Positions 60,821-64,000 of a DNA stretch of 64,000 bases are shown one piece after another (the first letter of the stretch is position 1; each line of letters opens with the position of its first letter). Below the pieces are notes generated by a model, which was not told the DNA's origin, ran no database searches, and saw nothing but the letters and a program-made list of their open reading frames with translations. A program made the position numbers and the translations under genes. Source of the DNA: Streptomyces sp. MUM 203J. Lineage in GTDB: Bacteria > Actinomycetota > Actinomycetes > Streptomycetales > Streptomycetaceae. The stretch spans positions 186,001 to 250,000 of the forward strand of contig NZ_JADWYO010000001.1 in assembly GCF_022414595.1 (NCBI RefSeq), written 5' to 3'.

Positions 60821-61816
60821 ATGCGCGAGAACGAGATGGCCGTGTTCGGTGTGTCGGCGCAGGAGGAGGAGCTCTACCGGCACTTCCTGCGGAACCCCGG
60901 CACCACCGCCGACGACATCCATCTGCTCCTGCACGACAGCCCCGAGCACGCCCGGCGGTGTCTGCGGCGGCTGCGGGACATGGGCTTGCTGCAGTGGGTC
61001 GACGGGTGTGACGACAGCGTTGTCTCCCCGGTGGACCCCGAGGTCGCGCTCACCCGGCTGATGGATGCCCGGATGCACGAACTGCACCAGGAGCTGATGC
61101 GCGTCACCCGGTCGCGGCACGTCGTGGACGGGCTGCGGGCGGAGCAGGCGACACGGTCGTACGCCGATCCCGGCATCGAGCAGCTGGAGAACCTGAGCGA
61201 GATCCGTGACCGGATCGACGATCTCGCGTTCTTCGCGCGGGACGAGATCCTCGCCGTCGAGCCCTACCGCAAGCTCTCCCCCGAGAACATCGCCCGGTCC
61301 CGGCCGCTCGACCTGCGGTGTCTGCGGCGCGGGGTGCGGATACGCAACGTCGTCGTACGGGACGTGCTCGACGATCCGGCCACGTCCGACTACCTGCGGG
61401 AGCTCGTCGCCCACGGAGCCGAGATACGGGTCTCGGAGAGTACCTCCGAGCGGTTGCTCGTCTACGACCGTGCCACCGCGCTGGTGCCCCTCGATCCCGC
61501 CAACACGTCGCGCGGGGCCCTGCTGGCCCGGCGGAGTGGGCTCGTCGCCAACATCATCGCCCTGTTCGAGAAGATCTGGGACGCCTCCGAGGACTTCGAG
61601 AAGGCCGACGGCGGGAGCCGGGGCTGCGGGCTGAGCGAGATGGAGCGGCGGGTGCTCGTCGCCATGTGCACCGTCGGCAAGGACGAGGCCGACGCCCGGG
61701 AGCTGGGCGTCTCCGTGCGGACCTACCGGCGGCACGTGGCCGAGCTGCTGCAGACCCTGGGCGCGGGGAACCGGGCGCATGCCGCGCTCCTCGCGCGGGA
61801 GCGGGGGTGGATCTAG
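60821..61816 (+). CDS. TrmB-like/LuxR-type HTH transcriptional regulator
   Basis: 331 residues from ATG 60821 behind GGGGGGAAG; ATG 60836 is an alternative. The N-terminal winged helix (about 1-65, EEELYRHFLRNPGTTADDIHLLLH...ARRCLRRLRDMGLLQW) resembles TrmB. The middle domain is of the kind that binds ligand (IRDRIDDLAFFARDEILAVEPYRKL). The C-terminal LuxR-like HTH (LSEMERRVLVAMCTVGKDEADARELGVSVRTYRRHVAELLQTLGAGNR) completes it. Regulators of this shape often lie in Streptomyces specialised-metabolite loci, and a RiPP precursor starts 2 kb away, but a link is not shown. Confidence 0.85.
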   Translation: MRENEMAVFGVSAQEEELYRHFLRNPGTTADDIHLLLHDSPEHARRCLRRLRDMGLLQWVDGCDDSVVSPVDPEVALTRLMDARMHELHQELMRVTRSRHVVDGLRAEQATRSYADPGIEQLENLSEIRDRIDDLAFFARDEILAVEPYRKLSPENIARSRPLDLRCLRRGVRIRNVVVRDVLDDPATSDYLRELVAHGAEIRVSESTSERLLVYDRATALVPLDPANTSRGALLARRSGLVANIIALFEKIWDASEDFEKADGGSRGCGLSEMERRVLVAMCTVGKDEADARELGVSVRTYRRHVAELLQTLGAGNRAHAALLARERGWI

Positions 61817-62039
61817 CGGATCCCGGCACCGCGCGTGCCCGGGGCGCGAACGGGCCGCGTCCGGCGGTCCCTTCCCCTGTCCCGCCGCTTCCCGGAGCCG
61901 GGGGGCGCCCCCGGACGGCGCTTCTGAGACGGCCCCTGTCCCGAGCGGCCCGGAGGAGCCCGTCGGCACACGCCGGAGGAGCATGGGACGCACCTCACCG
62001 AGCCTGTTCCCGGCGCCCGGGCGGCCTCGCGCCCCGGCC

Positions 62040-62300
62040 TCAGGCCGCCGTTCTCAGGCCGGTCAGTCTCCAGCCCCTCAGCGCGGGGTCCGCGAGGGTC
62101 GCGCGTACCGCCCCTCGGGCCGTCGCCTCGTCCGCCGGGGCCGTGAGCGCGATACGCAGGCGGATCCAGTTCGGGCCGATCGCCTCCGTACAGGACCAGT
62201 CCGGGGGCAGCAGGGCCAGGAGGCGGACCAGGGTGGTCGCCGAGGCCGGGGCGCGGTCGTCGTCGCGTACCGCCTGCACGTCCAGGTAGCCGGTCGTCAC
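62040..62300 (-). CDS. Small hypothetical protein coupled to the M20 hydrolase
   Basis: 86 residues from GTG 62298-62300, overlapping the stop of the upstream M20 gene by 4 bp (GTGA). The sequence (TTGYLDVQAVRDDDRAPASATTLVRLLALLPPDWSC...) shows a plausible alternation of strands and helices ending RGAVRATLADPALRGWRLTGLRTAA. No family recognised. The overlap suggests a partner of the M20 enzyme. Confidence 0.75.
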   Translation of the reverse strand: MTTGYLDVQAVRDDDRAPASATTLVRLLALLPPDWSCTEAIGPNWIRLRIALTAPADEATARGAVRATLADPALRGWRLTGLRTAA

Positions 62301-63550
62301 GGGGACGCCTCCTCCAGGGCGTGCAGCGCGGCCGACGTCAGCGCGGCGATGCCGGCCGGGAGGGCCGTCCGTACGTCGGGGGCGAAGCCGGGAGCGTGGT
62401 TCGGCGGCACCGGCGGGCCTCCCGCCCGGGCCTCCCGCCACGCGCGGGCGCCCGTCACGCCCAGCAGCCAGTAGGCGAGCGGAACTCCCCCGGAGCCGTA
62501 CCGGGAGAAGTCCTCCGTGGCCGTCGTCGGCGGGGTGTGGAGCACTCGGTGCGGGCCCAGCACCTGCTGGTGGACGTCTGTCAGCCGTGCTGTCGCCCTG
62601 CTGTCGGGGGTCAGCGGGTGCGAGCGGGAGGTCTCCGCGAACTCCGGGGGCCGTGGGCAGGCGGAGGCCTCGCTCTCCGCTCTGATGACGCGCTCCGCGG
62701 CCCGCCTCGTCCTGGTGAGGGTCTCGTCGGTGAACGCCCTGATGGAGAGTTTCAGCTCCGCCCTGTCGGGAGTGATGTTGGCGGACTCGCCCGCCCTCAG
62801 CGCGCCCACGGTCAGGACCGCCTGTTCCGAGGGCGCGGTCTCGCGCGAGACGACCGACTGGAGACGCACCACGGCTGCCGCCGCGGCCAGCACCGGGTCC
62901 GCGGTCAGGTGCGGGGTGCCCGCGTGGCCGCCCCGGCCGTGGATCACCACGTCCAGCGTGACGCTGCCGGACATGAGCGGGGTGCCGGGTGTCGCGTGGG
63001 CGACCGTACCCGCCGGGAGCGGGGCCGTGTGCTGGGCGAGCGCCAGGTCGGGCGTGCCGAACCGGTCGTACAGGCCGTCGTCCAGCATGGCCCGCGCACC
63101 CGTCAGGGTCTCCTCGGCGGGCTGGCCGACCAGGAGGACGGTGCCGCGCCAGCGGTCCCGCATGCGGGCCAGTTCGCCTGCCGCCCCCGCGACGGCGGCC
63201 AGGTGCAGGTCGTGGCCGCACGCGTGCATGACGCCCGGGACGGTGCTCGCGTAGGGGAGGCCGGTCCGCTCGGTCACCGGCAGGGCGTCGAGTTCGGCGC
63301 GCAGGAGGACCGTCGGGCCGGGGCCGCCCCGCAGGACGCCCACCACGCCGTGGCCGCCGACCCCGAGCGTGACCGCGCAGCCGTGGCGCGCTAGTTCGGC
63401 GGCGAAGCGGTCGGCGGTGCGGTGCTCGGCGCCGGACGGTTCGGGATGGGCGTGCAGGTCGAGGTAGAGCTCCAGGGCGGGGCGCAGGGCCTCGCGCGGG
63501 ATCGCGGGCAGCGGGGGTGCCGATGGTCCTCCGGCCGTGCCTGGTGTCAC
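62297..63550 (-). CDS. M20-family amidohydrolase / peptidase
   Basis: 417 residues from GTG 63548-63550 with GAGGAG upstream; the frame stays open further upstream. Di-zinc M20 landmarks: LDLHAHPEPSG (about 34-44), LRAELDALPVTE with the catalytic Asp, HACGHDLHLA (metal His and Cys), QPAEETLTGARAM (catalytic Glu pair), AQHTAPLPAGT, the lid HGRGGHAGTPHLTADPV, and VPPNHAPGFAPD near the end. Related enzymes cleave N-acyl or amide bonds of amino acids. Divergent from the RiPP precursor (292 bp between). Whether it serves that cluster is unknown. Confidence 0.88.
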   Translation of the reverse strand: MTPGTAGGPSAPPLPAIPREALRPALELYLDLHAHPEPSGAEHRTADRFAAELARHGCAVTLGVGGHGVVGVLRGGPGPTVLLRAELDALPVTERTGLPYASTVPGVMHACGHDLHLAAVAGAAGELARMRDRWRGTVLLVGQPAEETLTGARAMLDDGLYDRFGTPDLALAQHTAPLPAGTVAHATPGTPLMSGSVTLDVVIHGRGGHAGTPHLTADPVLAAAAAVVRLQSVVSRETAPSEQAVLTVGALRAGESANITPDRAELKLSIRAFTDETLTRTRRAAERVIRAESEASACPRPPEFAETSRSHPLTPDSRATARLTDVHQQVLGPHRVLHTPPTTATEDFSRYGSGGVPLAYWLLGVTGARAWREARAGGPPVPPNHAPGFAPDVRTALPAGIAALTSAALHALEEASP

Positions 63551-63842
63551 GGGGATTCTCCTCGCTGAGGTCTGTACGGGCTCGTCAGGGACGTGGAACG
63601 TGGATCTGGCTTCGCTGCGTACGCCTTTGTACGGAGGAGTCTCGGGGACCGGCCGGGCGGCCGGCCTTCGGCCCGCTGTCACCCGGTGTCAGCGGGCTGG
63701 CAGTGGACGGCGGGGCCATCTGACAGCGGGCGCGGCTGGAATGGGGGCAGCCCCGGGAGCGCCGCCGGTACGGCCGGCGGGCGCCCGGACGGCCGTTGAC
63801 CCGTAGCCAGAAGCCAGACAGCCAGCGACCAAGGAGAGCACC
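63551..63842. promoter_or_regulatory. Divergent promoter region between M20 gene and RiPP precursor
   Basis: 292 bp without a supported gene. Just before the precursor are three AGCCAG words at 63805-63810, 63812-63817 and 63820-63825, then AAGGAG at 63831-63836 as ribosome site for ATG 63843. No confident -35/-10 pair was identified. Confidence 0.4.
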
Positions 63843-64000
63843 ATGGCCAAGACCGAGCTTGCCACCCTCGCCGACGAGATCCTGGAGCTGGAGTCGGAGA
63901 CCTTCGAGATCTCGGACTACTCGGACGCGGTCGAGGTCGTCCTCGCCGGTTCGTGCTCCTCGTCCTCGACCTCCACCTGCTCCAGCACCACCAGCACGAC
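63843..64000 (+). CDS. Thiopeptide-like RiPP precursor peptide (3' end beyond window)
   Basis: 52 codons are present before the window edge. The leader (MAKTELATLADEILELESET then FEISDYSDAVEVVLAG) is acidic and has the ESETFEISDY type of sequence I associate with Streptomyces thiazolylpeptide-type precursors. After about residue 36 the sequence switches to almost only Ser, Thr and Cys (GSCSSSSTSTCSSTTST...), the substrate for azole/dehydro-residue formation in thiopeptides. A good AAGGAG precedes the ATG. Modification enzymes (YcaO, dehydratase, [4+2] enzyme) are expected to the right but cannot be seen. A lanthipeptide or linear azol(in)e peptide core would be the alternatives. Confidence 0.8.
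   Translation, partial: MAKTELATLADEILELESETFEISDYSDAVEVVLAGSCSSSSTSTCSSTTST

Overview
The window is high-GC chromosomal DNA of a Streptomyces or close relative. The evidence is the near-universal G/C in third codon positions, frequent GTG and TTG starts, actinobacterial versions of the housekeeping genes (271-aa ATP synthase delta, ~700-aa Rho with a long disordered N-terminus), and lineage families such as HTH-DUF5753/DUF397 and NrtL.

1-23.4 kb, conserved core, nearly all on the minus strand. It holds the start of the ATP synthase operon (atpI-B-E-F-H-A, with atpA running off the left edge), a WecA-like sugar-phosphate transferase, a SHMT-like enzyme, an LMW-phosphatase-like protein lacking its catalytic cysteine, Sua5, PrmC, RF1, L31, an LCP protein, Rho, then thrB, thrC, hom and lysA, the ArgS-related NrtL and a receiver-only response regulator. 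A 1.5-kb repeat-like non-coding tract separates rho from thrB.

23.5-46.7 kb, a genomic island inserted at tRNA-Arg(CCG). Its ends are a perfect 48-bp direct repeat (the 3' part of the tRNA at 23558-23605 and a copy at 46699-46746). Behind the intact tRNA sits a tyrosine integrase destroyed by a frameshift and an internal deletion, so the island looks immobile. The cargo is defence-like: an RHH/PIN toxin-antitoxin pair; a minus-strand run of an ATPase-like regulator, a Ser/Thr kinase with a helical C-terminus, an AIPR-family protein with a QxK nuclease signature, a UvrD-type helicase with a RelE-like N-terminus, and an unknown coiled-coil protein; a complete type I R-M system with overlapping hsdM-hsdS-hsdR; a separate HTH-methyltransferase-specificity fusion; and a divergent TIGR04141/DUF6119 protein. 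An IS5-type element (34290-35388, TCA target duplication) interrupts the DUF5753 regulator gene. The kinase-AIPR-helicase operon is the best candidate for an undescribed system.

46.7-64 kb, accessory chromosome. It contains a decayed gene, a TrmH-family methyltransferase, a divergent unit of CPFC-type FAD oxidoreductase / SAM methyltransferase / TetR with two copies of a 13-bp palindrome between the divergent genes, three consecutive DUF11-repeat surface proteins (one with LPDTG), a MerR regulator divergent from a SulP transporter, an HTH regulator, an M20 amidohydrolase with a small partner, and, at the right edge, the start of a Ser/Thr/Cys-rich thiopeptide-like precursor peptide. The biosynthetic genes expected with that precursor would lie beyond the window.

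Limits: all calls come from reading motifs, gene order and repeats. No database search, alignment or structure prediction was run. Residue positions are hand-counted and may be off by a few.
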